Source: Woeseia oceani
GTDB taxonomy: Bacteria > Pseudomonadota > Gammaproteobacteria > Steroidobacterales > Woeseiaceae
Assembly: GCF_001677435.1 (NCBI RefSeq)
Contig: NZ_CP016268.1
Coordinates: forward strand, 726,001 to 790,000
DNA length: 64,000 bases
Reading direction: 5' to 3'
Positions within the stretch are counted from its first letter, which is position 1. The number at the start of each line of letters is the position of its first letter. Below the pieces are notes generated by a model that did no database searches, was not told the DNA's origin, and worked only from the letters and a program-made list of their open reading frames with translations. The position numbers were made by a program, and so were the translations under genes. Below, in pieces: positions 1-8,914 of this stretch.

Positions 1-383
1 GTCAGCAGCGCCTGCAATCGACTGTTGCTTTCGTCGGCGTTACGGTTGTCGAGTCGGGCAGGAAGCAGAATATTCTCGCGAACCCGCAAATGCGGAAACA
101 GCGCGATATCCTGGATGGCATAGCCGATACGCTTTCGCAGCGGCGCCGGATTCTTGTAATCAATAGCCATACCCAGCGTTCGCACCTGCCCGGAACTCGG
201 TCGCAACAGTCCGATAACCAATTGAATCAGGCTGGATTTGCCGCTGCCGCTGGCTCCCAGTATTGCGGTTGTCTGGAGACGCGGCAGTGTCAGGTTGAGT
301 CGGTCAAGTGCGAGTACTGCGCCGCGCCTCAACGATACGTTCTGAAATTCGACGGCGCTGTCCGATTGCATCGAAGCTTGCAT
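1..383 (-). CDS. ABC transporter ATP-binding protein, partial (osmoprotectant/betaine-like)
   Basis: Only the first ~127 codons are present; the gene runs off the left edge. The N-terminus shows an ABC nucleotide-binding domain: Walker A GASGSGKS at residues 43-50 and a Q-loop region GYAIQDIALFPHL near residue 88. The pattern 'LRKRIGYAIQ...LFPHL.V.ENI' is typical of the ProV/OpuCA glycine-betaine/choline ATPase group, so import of a compatible solute is the best guess. Substrate cannot be proven without the rest of the gene and its permease. The start ATG at 383 could also be the ATG four codons later. It is divergent from msrB across ~107 bp. Confidence 0.8.
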   Translation of the reverse strand, partial: MQASMQSDSAVEFQNVSLRRGAVLALDRLNLTLPRLQTTAILGASGSGKSSLIQLVIGLLRPSSGQVRTLGMAIDYKNPAPLRKRIGYAIQDIALFPHLRVRENILLPARLDNRNADESNSRLQALL

Positions 384-490
384 GCTCTCCGGTCTTTCAC
401 AGGCAGGTGCCCAACTGCAAATTTGCGTGCGCACGCGAACTTGGGCAGAGTCTCCTCAGGCTAACAATTACGCCGCCGAGGTAGTTAAAC

Positions 491-892
491 ATGAGCGCCG
501 GAAAACCGACGGTAGCTGAGCTGCGCGCACGGCTCAGTGAGGAACAATATCAGGTCACGCAGAACAAAGGTACGGAGCGGGCCTTTTCTGGTAAATACGT
601 TGACAACAAAGAAGACGGTACCTATCGCTGCGTTGTTTGCGAAGCGCCACTTTTCAGCTCCGAGCACAAGTTCGATTCCGGTTCTGGTTGGCCGAGTTTC
701 TGGCTGCCCTTGGCGGGAGACAACATTCGCGTCAAGCGCGATACGAGTCATGGCATGATTCGCGAAGAAGTTGTCTGTGCGAATTGCGATGCGCACCTTG
801 GTCACGTGTTCGAGGATGGCCCGCAACCTACTGGCTTGCGCTATTGCATTAATTCCGCATCGTTGGATTTCGACAACGATGCGGCAAAATAG
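491..892 (+). CDS. msrB: peptide-methionine (R)-S-oxide reductase
   Basis: Reduces methionine-R-sulfoxide in oxidised proteins, using thioredoxin. At 133 aa it is a full-length single-domain MsrB. Two zinc-binding CxxC pairs are visible (Cys47/Cys50 in GTYRCVVC and Cys96/Cys99 in VVCANC). The catalytic cysteine is Cys119 in the [11 protein letters not shown] motif, and the substrate-site GSGWPSF motif lies at residues 64-70. It is probably a cytosolic stand-alone gene; an FKBP lipoprotein gene follows after 29 bp on the same strand and may be co-transcribed. Confidence 0.96.
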   Translation: MSAGKPTVAELRARLSEEQYQVTQNKGTERAFSGKYVDNKEDGTYRCVVCEAPLFSSEHKFDSGSGWPSFWLPLAGDNIRVKRDTSHGMIREEVVCANCDAHLGHVFEDGPQPTGLRYCINSASLDFDNDAAK

Positions 893-921
893 AACTCTAT
901 TAACCCGGGATTCAAGCAGTG

Positions 922-1404
922 ATGAAAACTCTTAGACTCAGTTCGTTGGCAATGATGTCGATATTGTTGGCGGCGTGCGGCGGCAGCGATCAGGAAGTGG
1001 CGAACGAAGTTACACCGAGTGCGGGTATCAGTCAGGAAGTGGATGGTTTGACCGTGCGGGTTTTGCGCCCCGGCGATGGCGCTACTGCAACGGCAGGTCA
1101 GATCGCTGTTGTGCACTACACCGGCTGGTTGTACGACCCTGCAGCCGTGGACCATCGCGGCGACAAATTCGACAGCTCCGTCGACCGTGGCCAGCACTTC
1201 CGCTTTCCGCTCGGTGCGGGCCGGGTCATTCGTGGCTGGGACGCCGGTGTGGCCGGTATGCAAGTGGGCGAGCTGCGAGAGCTGACTATTGAACCGGAAC
1301 TGGCTTACGGCGATCGTGGGGCGGGTGACGTGATTCCGCCCGGTGCCACCCTGGTGTTCGAGGTCGAGCTTGCCGGGCTTGAAGATCGCGACGGAGCGAA
1401 CTGA
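922..1404 (+). CDS. FKBP-type peptidyl-prolyl cis-trans isomerase, lipoprotein
   Basis: Periplasmic prolyl isomerase anchored as a lipoprotein. The signal peptide ends in a lipobox LLAAC, with the lipidated cysteine at residue 19 from the ATG start; a GTG one codon earlier is also possible. The rest is one FKBP domain with the core motifs VVHYTGWLYD, FRFPLGAGRVIRGWDAGVAGM and YGDRGAGDVIPPGATLVFEVEL. Its length (about 160 aa) fits a single-domain FKBP without the FkpA dimerisation domain. It is convergent with the OmpA-like gene, with only 6 bp between the stops and no clear terminator. Confidence 0.92.
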   Translation: MKTLRLSSLAMMSILLAACGGSDQEVANEVTPSAGISQEVDGLTVRVLRPGDGATATAGQIAVVHYTGWLYDPAAVDHRGDKFDSSVDRGQHFRFPLGAGRVIRGWDAGVAGMQVGELRELTIEPELAYGDRGAGDVIPPGATLVFEVELAGLEDRDGAN

Positions 1405-1410
1405 GCCCCT

Positions 1411-2238
1411 TTATTCCGGGAGCAGCAGGCGGAACTCGACTCTGCGGTTGCGTGCACCGGCGGCGCGCGTGTTCTCAGTGTCCAGCAGTAAGGTGGAACC
1501 CGCACCTGCAGCGCTCAGCCGCGAGCCGGGGATGCCGCGTAGCTGCATGTAGTTGCTTACCGCCTGTGCGCGTTGCAGGCTCAGCTCGCCAAGTGCGGCT
1601 TCTGTCGCGCTGGCATCGGTATGCCCTGTAACTATCAGGCGGCTGGCAGGGCAGTCCGCAACGATTTCGATCAAAGCATCCAGCAGCGGCTGTGCCGCCG
1701 GGCTAAACTCGCTCTGCGCTTGCGCAAACTCTACCGTCCGGTCGCGCACTGCCGCTTGAAATTGCTGTTGGCAGAGTTCGTTGAACGAGAGGCTGTCGTC
1801 GAAAACGACCACTTCGTTACGCAGCCGCATACCTGGCAACAGCGTTCGTTCCAGCGCGCCGAGCGCGTTCTGCCAGCCGGCCGGGTTGTCATGCACACCG
1901 CGCAAATGCAGTTCACCGTCGCTCAGCCTTGCCTCGCCGCTGCGGGTCAGCGCAAGCGTACGCAATGTTTGCTCACTGACGAGTGACCAGCCGGGCGGTG
2001 TTGTTTGTCCGCTGCTTAATTGCCATTCGACGTCGGCATCCGGGAACAATTCGCTGACAACCTCGTTGAGGATCCCGGTATGGCCGGCCGAACTGGTCTC
2101 GCCGCCTATGGTGAGTTTGCCTGCCTGCCAGTCGACGCTGAACTCGGCGCTCATGGCCGGTTGTGCGGCGACCGACAGCAGCATCAGGGCAATGGCGATG
2201 GCTGCGCGAATCCGCGCAAGAGTTACTGCATCCGACAT
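1411..2238 (-). CDS. OmpA-family outer membrane/periplasmic protein
   Basis: An exported protein of about 275 aa. An N-terminal signal peptide (hydrophobic run IAIALMLLSVAAQPAMSA) precedes a middle region resembling BON-type folds (residues ~85-145), and the C-terminus is an OmpA/MotB peptidoglycan-binding domain: LIVTGHTDASATEAALGELSLQRA, then the conserved NRRVEFRL. It probably tethers the envelope to peptidoglycan. An upstream in-frame GTG at 2244 overlaps the stop of the preceding gene (GTGA), so either start gives tight translational coupling with the coiled-coil/HhH protein. No beta-barrel is apparent. Confidence 0.85.
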   Translation of the reverse strand: MSDAVTLARIRAAIAIALMLLSVAAQPAMSAEFSVDWQAGKLTIGGETSSAGHTGILNEVVSELFPDADVEWQLSSGQTTPPGWSLVSEQTLRTLALTRSGEARLSDGELHLRGVHDNPAGWQNALGALERTLLPGMRLRNEVVVFDDSLSFNELCQQQFQAAVRDRTVEFAQAQSEFSPAAQPLLDALIEIVADCPASRLIVTGHTDASATEAALGELSLQRAQAVSNYMQLRGIPGSRLSAAGAGSTLLLDTENTRAAGARNRRVEFRLLLPE

Positions 2239-2240
2239 GG

Positions 2241-3158
2241 TCACGCGGGGTCGTGGCTGTTTTCGTATTGCAACGTGCGTGCCTGGCCAATCCAGTCTTC
2301 GCGATGGATACGCGATTTGAAACCACGCAGTTCGGCGGCGACGCGGTCGATGTCGTATTCGCTCATGGTGGCGATCTGGCTGAAGCGGTTGAAGCCCAGC
2401 GTATTCAGCGTCTTCTCGATGGCGGGACCTATACCTTTTATGCGCTTCAGGTCGTCGCCGGGCGTAGTGCCACGCGCAGCCATATTGCCGGCTTCAAGCT
2501 CCATCGTGTCGTCATACTGGTCGTTGGATGCATCGAGATCGGTCAGCGGCCCATCGCCTACCGCTTCGATGCGGGTTTCAAGTGCGGCGGCTGCGGCTTC
2601 CAGTTCCTCGATACGTTGCTGCGCGCGGCCCAGTTCCAGTTGCAGCTCCTGTGCTTCAAGATCCCGCAGCCGGTAGCGTTCGACCAGCGGCGGAATTCGC
2701 TCCTGCCACTTGCCCAGTTCGCGCTTCAGGCGGGTAATTTTCTGGTCTTTTTCGCTGAGTGCCGCATCCTGCCGTGTTGCGCCGGAGTCGAGCTGTTTGT
2801 GCAGTTTATCGCGTTGTGCCACGGCGACAGCCAGATTGCTGCGTGACTCTTTCAGTTTGCGCTGCAAGTCTTTGCTGTTGCCGAGGGCGATTTTGAGTTC
2901 GGTCGTAAGCTCGTTGGCACGCTTGCGGATGTCCTTCCCGGACGCCTGGTGCTGACTGACCTGTTCCATCAAGCTTGAGTTTTGCTTGGCAATGCGTTCG
3001 TGTTCGACGCGCTGCGCGTCCATCTGGTGTTGCCAGCCGGCACTGAGAGCCAGCTTTTCCCTGGCGCAACGCCGACTGTGCACGAACCAACCAAGCAGCA
3101 CGCCGAGGATGACGGCGAGCAGCAGCACGCCCACGGTGGCCATGGTCAGTTCCGGCAT
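2241..3158 (-). CDS. membrane-anchored coiled-coil protein with C-terminal helix-hairpin-helix domain
   Basis: A 305-aa protein with one N-terminal membrane segment (residues ~6-26, VGVLLLAVILGVLLGWFV). A long charged coiled coil follows at ~30-205, and a helix-hairpin-helix domain lies near residues 240-295 (DDLKRIKGIGPAIEKTLNTLGFNRFSQIA). The last domain resembles the DUF4332/HhH folds fused to many proteobacterial membrane proteins, often mislabelled as nuclease or NADH dehydrogenase subunits. No catalytic site is visible. It is upstream of and overlapping the OmpA-like gene, so the two probably form a two-gene envelope operon. The function is not known. Confidence 0.8.
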   Translation of the reverse strand: MPELTMATVGVLLLAVILGVLLGWFVHSRRCAREKLALSAGWQHQMDAQRVEHERIAKQNSSLMEQVSQHQASGKDIRKRANELTTELKIALGNSKDLQRKLKESRSNLAVAVAQRDKLHKQLDSGATRQDAALSEKDQKITRLKRELGKWQERIPPLVERYRLRDLEAQELQLELGRAQQRIEELEAAAAALETRIEAVGDGPLTDLDASNDQYDDTMELEAGNMAARGTTPGDDLKRIKGIGPAIEKTLNTLGFNRFSQIATMSEYDIDRVAAELRGFKSRIHREDWIGQARTLQYENSHDPA

Positions 3159-3435
3159 CAGGCAAAACCGCCGTTGGCGGAAGTGGGCACTGCTGTCATG
3201 GTCGCAACCAGGTGCATTGAGTCAGTCATTTGATCTGGGCTCCGCTCGTGCCGTGGAGTGACTTGCGGTGGCAGACCGCGATGATTGCCAGCTTAGAGGT
3301 CAATAATTCTATGCCAATCATTGCCCCACTAGCCAGCGGACCGCTGCTGTACTGGCACGGTGCAGCCCTGTGTGCTCATGTATGATCGAGCCCGCGCAAG
3401 CAATTAGTCGTGAATTGAGGGGAGTGAGCCTGCCG
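3159..3435. other. intergenic region between divergent genes
   Basis: About 277 bp separate the start of the coiled-coil/HhH gene from the antiporter start. No ORF with coding character was found. It must hold promoters for both directions, but no consensus -35/-10 pair stands out. A purine-rich Shine-Dalgarno (GAGGGGAG, about 3417-3424) sits before the antiporter. Confidence 0.5.
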
Positions 3436-5274
3436 ATGGACGAACATCACATAGTTCTCGCAATCGTGACCGTTGTCGGCCTTGGCATTGGCGCCCAATG
3501 GCTGGCCTGGCGACTGAAACTCCCGGCTATCGTATTGCTGGCGGCAGTCGGACTGATTATGGGTCCCGGCCTCGGCTGGGTGGATCCGGGCGCCGATTTC
3601 GGCGCTTACCTGCGACCAATCGTCAGCCTGTGTGTTGCGATTATCCTGTTCGAGGGTGGTCTCAGTCTGCACCTCAGCGACCTGAAAGAAGCCGCCCGAG
3701 GTGTGCGCCGACTGGTCTACCTTGGCGCGCCGCTGGCCTGGCTATGTTCGTCTTTGTGCGCCCACTACATCGGCGGTCTCGATTGGCCGGTGTCATTGGT
3801 TTTTGGCGCGATCATGGTTGTCACCGGCCCGACGGTCATCATGCCGATGTTGCGCCAGGCCGCACTCAACCGCCGTACCGCGTCCTATTTGAAATGGGAA
3901 GGTATCGTCAATGACCCGATCGGTGCCTTGTTGGCCGTACTGGTATTCCAGTTCTTCATCTTTCAGGGCAGCGGCAGTGGTTGGGATGAAGTGTTGCAAG
4001 GCATCGGTCTCGCCATCGTGTGCAGCCTTATTCTCGGCGGCGCCGGTGGCTGGGCGACAGCCCGCGCGTTTCGCGAAGGCTGGGTTCCGGAATACCTGAA
4101 AAGTCCGGTATTGCTTGGCCTCGTGCTCATCGTCTACGCGCTGTCGGACATGATTCAGAAAGAAGCGGGCCTGCTCGCGGTCACTATCATGGGCATTGTC
4201 GTCGGCAACATGAATCTGCCCGGCATCGGTGATATGAAGCGCTTCAAGGAATACATCACGATCATGCTGGTGTCCGTCGTGTTTGTGTCGCTGACCGCCG
4301 ACCTGGACGCGCGTTCGCTGGTGGACATCGGCTGGCGCGGAATCGCATTGGTCGCGGCAATCATGTTCCTGGCGCGCCCGGTCGCGATCATGCTGGCGAC
4401 GACCGGTGCCGGCATGCAGTTCAATGAGCGGGTACTGCTGAGCTGGATTGCACCCCGCGGCATAGTCGCGGCGGCGACAGCCGGCCTGATGGGACCGCGC
4501 CTCGTCGATGCGGGCTATCCTGCGGAAGTCCTCTTGCCGCTGGTGTTTGCGATCATCTTTGCAACGGTTTTCAGTCACGGGTTGACGATCAACTGGCTGG
4601 CAGCACGGCTCGGCCTGTCGTCGCGGCATCGTGATGGGGTATTGATCATCGGTGCCTCGCCCTGGACGGTTGCGCTTTCCCAGGTATTGCGCGACATGAA
4701 AGTCAATGTGCTGCTGGCGGATTCGTCGTGGCACAACCTGCGTGAGGCGCGCCTGAACGGCATACCGGTGTTCTATGGCGAAATACTGTCCGATTTCGCG
4801 GAGGAATCGGTAGAGCTTGCGCACGTACGCACGGTCCTGGCCGCAACCCGCAATGATGCTTACAACGCGCTGGTCTGCACGGCCTTGGCGCCGGAGATCG
4901 GGCAGCGTAACGTCCTGCAGCTGGCTATGGGCGGTGGCGATTACGAAGAAGACCCGAAAGCACTGGCACGGCCGCGGCGTGGTGGTGTTGCATTCAGCAA
5001 CGATGCTGACTTTGAAGTGCTTTGGCGCAATCTTGTGCGGGGCTGGAAATTCTCCAAGACCAGGATTTCGGAAAACTACACCTACGAGCAGTTCGTTGCC
5101 GATCGGCACACCGACGCGATAGAAATTCTGACCATGAATGACGAAGGGGTGATCAGCTTCGTTGCGGCAGGAGACTCGGCGGAGACCGCCAAGGGCGTTA
5201 CCATAGTGACGTTTACCGCCGAAAAACCGCAAAAACCGAAGGAGTTACCCGATGCCGAGCCCGCCGCAATCTGA
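3436..5274 (+). CDS. cation:proton antiporter, CPA1/NhaP type with C-terminal nucleotide-binding-like domain
   Basis: An inner-membrane Na+(K+)/H+ antiporter of about 612 aa. Roughly the first 410 residues are hydrophobic with family landmarks: LFEGGLSLHL, the ion-site motif WEGIVNDPIGALLAV, and APRGIVAAATAGLMG. The soluble C-terminus (about 410-600) has a Rossmann-like TrkA-N fold starting DGVLIIGASPWTVALSQVL, suggesting regulation by a nucleotide or other ligand. ATG 3436 was chosen because GGGGAG lies 12 bp upstream; GTG 3424 and a further upstream ATG are in frame. Its 3' end overlaps the hydrolase gene by 23 bp. The cation cannot be decided from sequence alone. Confidence 0.9.
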   Translation: MDEHHIVLAIVTVVGLGIGAQWLAWRLKLPAIVLLAAVGLIMGPGLGWVDPGADFGAYLRPIVSLCVAIILFEGGLSLHLSDLKEAARGVRRLVYLGAPLAWLCSSLCAHYIGGLDWPVSLVFGAIMVVTGPTVIMPMLRQAALNRRTASYLKWEGIVNDPIGALLAVLVFQFFIFQGSGSGWDEVLQGIGLAIVCSLILGGAGGWATARAFREGWVPEYLKSPVLLGLVLIVYALSDMIQKEAGLLAVTIMGIVVGNMNLPGIGDMKRFKEYITIMLVSVVFVSLTADLDARSLVDIGWRGIALVAAIMFLARPVAIMLATTGAGMQFNERVLLSWIAPRGIVAAATAGLMGPRLVDAGYPAEVLLPLVFAIIFATVFSHGLTINWLAARLGLSSRHRDGVLIIGASPWTVALSQVLRDMKVNVLLADSSWHNLREARLNGIPVFYGEILSDFAEESVELAHVRTVLAATRNDAYNALVCTALAPEIGQRNVLQLAMGGGDYEEDPKALARPRRGGVAFSNDADFEVLWRNLVRGWKFSKTRISENYTYEQFVADRHTDAIEILTMNDEGVISFVAAGDSAETAKGVTIVTFTAEKPQKPKELPDAEPAAI

Positions 5275-5896
5275 GCGCCTCATTCTCGACGGACCCGCTG
5301 GCCGCCTTGAAGCCATTCTGGAAACGCCGACTGATGTGCCGGTAGCAGGCTCAGCGCTGGTTTGCCATCCGCACCCGCAACAGGGTGGCACGATGCAGAA
5401 CAAAGTGGCTCATACCCTGGCCAAGGCATTCGTCCGTTGCGGTTACCGCGCACTGCGCTTTAATTTTCGTGGCGTTGGCGACAGTGAGGGTAGTTACGAC
5501 GAGGCGCGTGGCGAGCTGGACGACGCCCTGGCCGCGTTCAGTTACCTGCAACAGCAATGGCCCAAAGACCCACTCTGGATCAGTGGTTTTTCTTTTGGCG
5601 CGGCGATTGCCATCAATGCCGCGACCAAGGTTCAGCCTAATGGCTTGGTCAGCATCGCTCCGGCGGTGTATCGCTTTGCCAATAATCTCGATATTCAACC
5701 GGAGTGTCCGTGGCTGATAGTGCACGGTGATCAGGACGAATTGATTCCTGTTGAGGAAACGCTGGAATGGGTTAACCGCATGGAGCCCGGGCCGGTGCTG
5801 AACGTGTTTGCGGATACCGGACATTTCTTTCACGGCAAACTGCTCGAACTGCGCGAGGCGGTTGTCACGTTTGTGACGGACACGGCTGCAGCCTGA
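5252..5896 (+). CDS. alpha/beta hydrolase (COG2945-like)
   Basis: A 214-aa cytosolic alpha/beta hydrolase. The nucleophile elbow is GFSFGA with Ser114. HPHPQQGGTMQNKV (residues 39-52) is characteristic of the COG2945 group. The likely acid is in HGDQDELIP and the likely catalytic histidine in DTGHFFHGKL. The substrate is unknown; members are often annotated as dienelactone-hydrolase-like or CocE/NonD-like. It starts inside the antiporter 3' end (23-bp overlap), so it is co-transcribed with it and probably translationally coupled. Confidence 0.85.
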   Translation: MPSPPQSERLILDGPAGRLEAILETPTDVPVAGSALVCHPHPQQGGTMQNKVAHTLAKAFVRCGYRALRFNFRGVGDSEGSYDEARGELDDALAAFSYLQQQWPKDPLWISGFSFGAAIAINAATKVQPNGLVSIAPAVYRFANNLDIQPECPWLIVHGDQDELIPVEETLEWVNRMEPGPVLNVFADTGHFFHGKLLELREAVVTFVTDTAAA

Positions 5897-6081
5897 TTTG
5901 CCAGGTTTTTATATCGTCAGGGCCGGACATCCGCAGGCATGCCTTGGTGACTGATGTGACCAATTGCGCGCCATGCAAGCGGCGCGGCTGGCAACGGCTG
6001 CGCAAGCGTATGCACCCTGTCGTGCGCTGACCGTTTCGTGTACGCGCATTGCGATTCGCCGGGTATAAGCTTATTCGGGCC

Positions 6082-6112
6082 AAAAAAAAACCGGGCAGTG
6101 CCCGGTTTTTTT
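6082..6112. terminator. bidirectional intrinsic terminator
   Basis: A perfect GC stem (CCGGGC, loop AGT, GCCCGG, 6091-6105) is flanked by nine A on the left and seven T on the right. It can therefore terminate both the plus-strand antiporter/hydrolase transcript and the minus-strand HU-family gene. Confidence 0.92.
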
Positions 6113-6138
6113 CTGATTCGAATCATTGAGATTCGATA

Positions 6139-6477
6139 TCAAACCATGTCTTTCAGGCCTTTCAGTGCCGCAACCTTGACGGTCTTGGACGCTGGTTTTG
6201 CCTTGAACATCATTTCTTCACCGGTGAACGGGTTAACGCCCTTGCGAGCTTTCGTTGCCGGCTTCTTAACGACGCGCATTTTCAGGAGACCTGGAATGGT
6301 GAACAGGCCAGGAGCGGCGCGACCGCCAAGATTCTTTTTGATCTGTGCCGAGAGTGAATCGAACACAGCGCCGACGTCTTTCTTCGTCAGACCGGTGTCT
6401 TCCGCGATGCGGGCGTAAATCTCAGACTTTGTCGGCGGCTTCTTGGTGCTATCGCCAGCCTTTTTCTTTGCTGCCAT
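6139..6477 (-). CDS. HU-family DNA-binding protein
   Basis: A 112-aa histone-like nucleoid protein. It has an N-terminal Lys-rich tail (MAAKKKAGDSTKKPPTK), then the HU/IHF fold with helix KSEIYARIAEDTGLTKKDVGAVFDSL and the DNA-clamping beta arm around RVVKKPATKARKGVNPFTGEE. The basic extension and NPFTGE arm resemble the proteobacterial HU-related subgroup rather than canonical HupA/B. A strong AGGAG lies upstream of the start, and the gene has its own terminator, so it is likely monocistronic and highly expressed. Confidence 0.93.
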   Translation of the reverse strand: MAAKKKAGDSTKKPPTKSEIYARIAEDTGLTKKDVGAVFDSLSAQIKKNLGGRAAPGLFTIPGLLKMRVVKKPATKARKGVNPFTGEEMMFKAKPASKTVKVAALKGLKDMV

Positions 6478-6630
6478 GAAAAAGTGACTCCTGTAAAAAT
6501 ATCAAAACGGGCGCTGCCCGCGACTTAAAACCTGCGCGACGATATCACATGTTTGCAGGGTGGTTAAGCGGAAAAGACAAGAAATACTGCAAAAAAAGCG
6601 GGGTTTCCTGAGGTTTCGGCTGTCAGGTGC

Positions 6631-7104
6631 CTAGTTCGTATAGAACTGGCGTTTGAAACGAACCTCAATTGGCTCGTCCGAATTGTCTGGTGTAATGGTG
6701 ATGTCGAATACCAGCGTCTCACTGTTGGCCACCGGAATCTCACCGATGTAGTACACAGCATCCTGCTCCTGGATCTTGCGCATGGTAACGGTCTTGAGCT
6801 GGCCGGTCAGGTTGACAGTCTTCACCTCAACACTGCCTGTGCCTGATTCACCAGTGGCTTCGCTAATTATCGACACATTCAACATTGCACGGTTCTTACT
6901 GCGCACAATGTTGTACTGACGGGCAACTTCTGTTGGCAGCTGGTCGGTGGACTGTGCGCTGAAGTGAACGCTGTAACCATTAACGGTTACTGACGAGGCT
7001 TCCGCCGGTTGCGCCTGAGGCACCGTTGCTGAATCTCCGGGGCCGCCGCATCCCGATAAGAACAACGAAAGAAAAGAAGCAAAGAGTAATGTTCTTGGAA
7101 TCAT
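6631..7104 (-). CDS. DUF4426 family lipoprotein
   Basis: A 157-aa putative lipoprotein. The signal peptide ends in LFLSGC, with the lipidated Cys at 19. The body matches the DUF4426 pattern (VNGYSVHFSAQSTDQLPTEVARQYNIVRSKNRAMLNVSI). Homologues commonly sit beside yggS-proC-yggT in gammaproteobacteria, as here. The biochemical role is unknown; an envelope role is inferred only from the lipoprotein signal. About 110 bp separate it from yggU, which may allow separate transcription. Confidence 0.82.
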   Translation of the reverse strand: MIPRTLLFASFLSLFLSGCGGPGDSATVPQAQPAEASSVTVNGYSVHFSAQSTDQLPTEVARQYNIVRSKNRAMLNVSIISEATGESGTGSVEVKTVNLTGQLKTVTMRKIQEQDAVYYIGEIPVANSETLVFDITITPDNSDEPIEVRFKRQFYTN

Positions 7105-7214
7105 GGTGTGCTTTCCCCCGCTCCAGCCTGGTCAGTTTCGTTGTCACTATAGCTTGTTTTCTGTGCAGGTCCTATGCCTCGCGGGATTTTTGTGACCTTT
7201 GCCGATGGCCGGTT

Positions 7215-7490
7215 TTACGGCGTCAGGCAGGTTGGGCGTCGGGTTGGCTTGTGGATGACGAAGTCCTTGATGCGGGATGATTCGCCGCGTAACAACACGA
7301 TCGCCGACTTGGGTACGCCAAATGCTTTGGCCAACTGTTTGATGACATCCTTGTTCGCGGCGCCATCGGCAGGCGCGGCCGTTGTCCGGATCCGCAGCAT
7401 ACCGTCGACCATGCCCTGCAATTCAGAGCGTGCGGCACGCGGCGTTACCCTGGTACGGATGCGCAGTTCGTCGCCGTCTGCGGCCATCAT
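7215..7490 (-). CDS. yggU: YggU family protein (DUF167)
   Basis: A 91-aa protein of the DUF167/YggU family. Diagnostic stretches are RIRTRVTPRAARSEL and LRIRTTAAPADGAANKDVI followed by LAKAFGVPKSAI. No enzymatic role is established. It starts 5 bp after the yggT stop, so it belongs to the yggS-proC-yggT-yggU operon. Confidence 0.92.
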   Translation of the reverse strand: MMAADGDELRIRTRVTPRAARSELQGMVDGMLRIRTTAAPADGAANKDVIKQLAKAFGVPKSAIVLLRGESSRIKDFVIHKPTRRPTCLTP

Positions 7491-7495
7491 GGCAG

Positions 7496-8044
7496 TCAGA
7501 CGTAAAAGGGCCGTAACGAGCGCAGCAATATCACGCCGGCCTGCAAAAGGATCAGCGCAAAGATCGGCGATATGTCGAGGCCGCCGAGCGGCGGCAACAT
7601 GCGTCGGAACGGGCGCAGTATGGGTTCGGCCATTGAGTTAACCATAGCCACGACCGGGTGATAGGTTTGCGGCGCAAGCCAGCTGAGAATGACGCTGATC
7701 AATACAGCGAAAAAGAACATGTTCAGACTGTGCGCCGCCAGTTCGATGACCGCAACGACAGCAATCGACAGCGGGTCGAACATTCGCCCGGTCAACAGCA
7801 AAAGCAGGACGATTGCCAGAGTCTGCAAAACCAGCAGTATCAGAACGGTGGCAGTATCAATTCGCCCGACAGGTGGCAGCAGTCGACGCACCGGAACGAT
7901 GGCGGGGGAGGTGAGGCGAAGGATTCCCTGCGCGAGCGGATTACGGAAGTCGACGTGCAGCAAGGGCAACCAGAACCGGAGCAGGAACAACAAGAGTACG
8001 AGCTGGGTTACTGCTCCGATAATAAAATACAGTGCTTGAGTCAT
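7496..8044 (-). CDS. yggT: YggT family integral membrane protein
   Basis: A 182-aa inner-membrane protein with two copies of the YggT module. Each has a hydrophobic helix, a FRNPLAQ/MAEPILRPFRRMLPP-like proline motif and another helix. The role is uncertain; the family is linked to envelope or osmotic functions in enterobacteria. Its ATG overlaps the proC stop (ATGA), indicating translational coupling. Confidence 0.92.
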   Translation of the reverse strand: MTQALYFIIGAVTQLVLLLFLLRFWLPLLHVDFRNPLAQGILRLTSPAIVPVRRLLPPVGRIDTATVLILLVLQTLAIVLLLLLTGRMFDPLSIAVVAVIELAAHSLNMFFFAVLISVILSWLAPQTYHPVVAMVNSMAEPILRPFRRMLPPLGGLDISPIFALILLQAGVILLRSLRPFYV

Positions 8045-8886
8045 GATTCGCTTCGTTTGTCCGTGGTTACTGCATTGCCCAATTCAGTGGCACGATCGCG
8101 GGCCGCCTTTATGGCTGCCGCAAAGATATCACGAACGCCGGTTGCTTCGAGGTGCTCGAATGCTGCTGTTGTGGTGCCGCCCGGCGAGCGGACGCGATCG
8201 ATAAGCACCTTCATCGGTTCCTCTTCAGCAAGCGCGAGCGAAGCAGCACCTCTGGCTGTTTCGATCGCCAGCGTTCGAGCGGTTGCCGGGTCTATGCCGA
8301 AGCTGATTGCCGATTCAATCATGATGTCGATCAACAGGTAGAAATACGCGGGCCCGGTACCGGAGACGGCCGTTACCGCGTCGATGAGCGCTTCTTGCTG
8401 CAGCCAAACGACCTGGCCAACCGCCGACATGATTTTCTCGGCCTGACTGCGCTGATGCGCTGTGGCTTTCGAGTTGCTGATCAACGCCGATACGCCCTGA
8501 TCGATCAATGCAGGCTGGTTTGGCATTACCCGGACAACACACAGATCACCACCGAGCCAGCTTTCGATATCGTCGATGCGCGGCCCGGCGGCAATCGACA
8601 TGATCAGCGGCTTGCGCTCCTGCACTACATCGGCAAGTGGCAGGCAAACGTCCCGCAGAATTTGCGGTTTGACGGCAAACAACAGGATATCGACCTCAGC
8701 TGCCACTTTGGCATTGTCGTCGCTGATCAGCGTGCCGTAGAACTCTTTGCGCAGGCGATCGCCCTGATCCACCGAGGGTTCGGCAATAAGCAAGTCCGTC
8801 GCATGCATTCCGCCGCGCAGTAGTCCTCCGGCGATGGCGCGCGCCATGTTGCCGCCGCCGATGAAGCCAATTTTGTCGTTGATCAT
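8041..8886 (-). CDS. proC: pyrroline-5-carboxylate reductase
   Basis: Catalyses the last step of proline synthesis, NAD(P)H-dependent reduction of 1-pyrroline-5-carboxylate. The N-terminal Rossmann fold starts IGFIGGGNMARAIAGGLL. The C-terminal dimer/active-site domain carries VTAVSGTGPAYFYLLID and the family signature DRVRSPGGTTTAAFEHLE. ATG 8886 was chosen because residues upstream are not conserved and the glycine-rich loop then begins at the usual distance; this gives 281 aa. It lies directly downstream of yggS. Confidence 0.95.
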   Translation of the reverse strand: MINDKIGFIGGGNMARAIAGGLLRGGMHATDLLIAEPSVDQGDRLRKEFYGTLISDDNAKVAAEVDILLFAVKPQILRDVCLPLADVVQERKPLIMSIAAGPRIDDIESWLGGDLCVVRVMPNQPALIDQGVSALISNSKATAHQRSQAEKIMSAVGQVVWLQQEALIDAVTAVSGTGPAYFYLLIDIMIESAISFGIDPATARTLAIETARGAASLALAEEEPMKVLIDRVRSPGGTTTAAFEHLEATGVRDIFAAAIKAARDRATELGNAVTTDKRSES

Positions 8887-8914
8887 GGTGTTTCCGTTAG
8901 GTCTGGGTGTGTAG

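Noticed and set aside
3793..5232. A 479-codon minus-strand frame opposite the antiporter
   Set aside because: Antisense shadow of a clear membrane transporter. The product is His/Arg/Gln-rich without motifs, and no ribosome site was seen.
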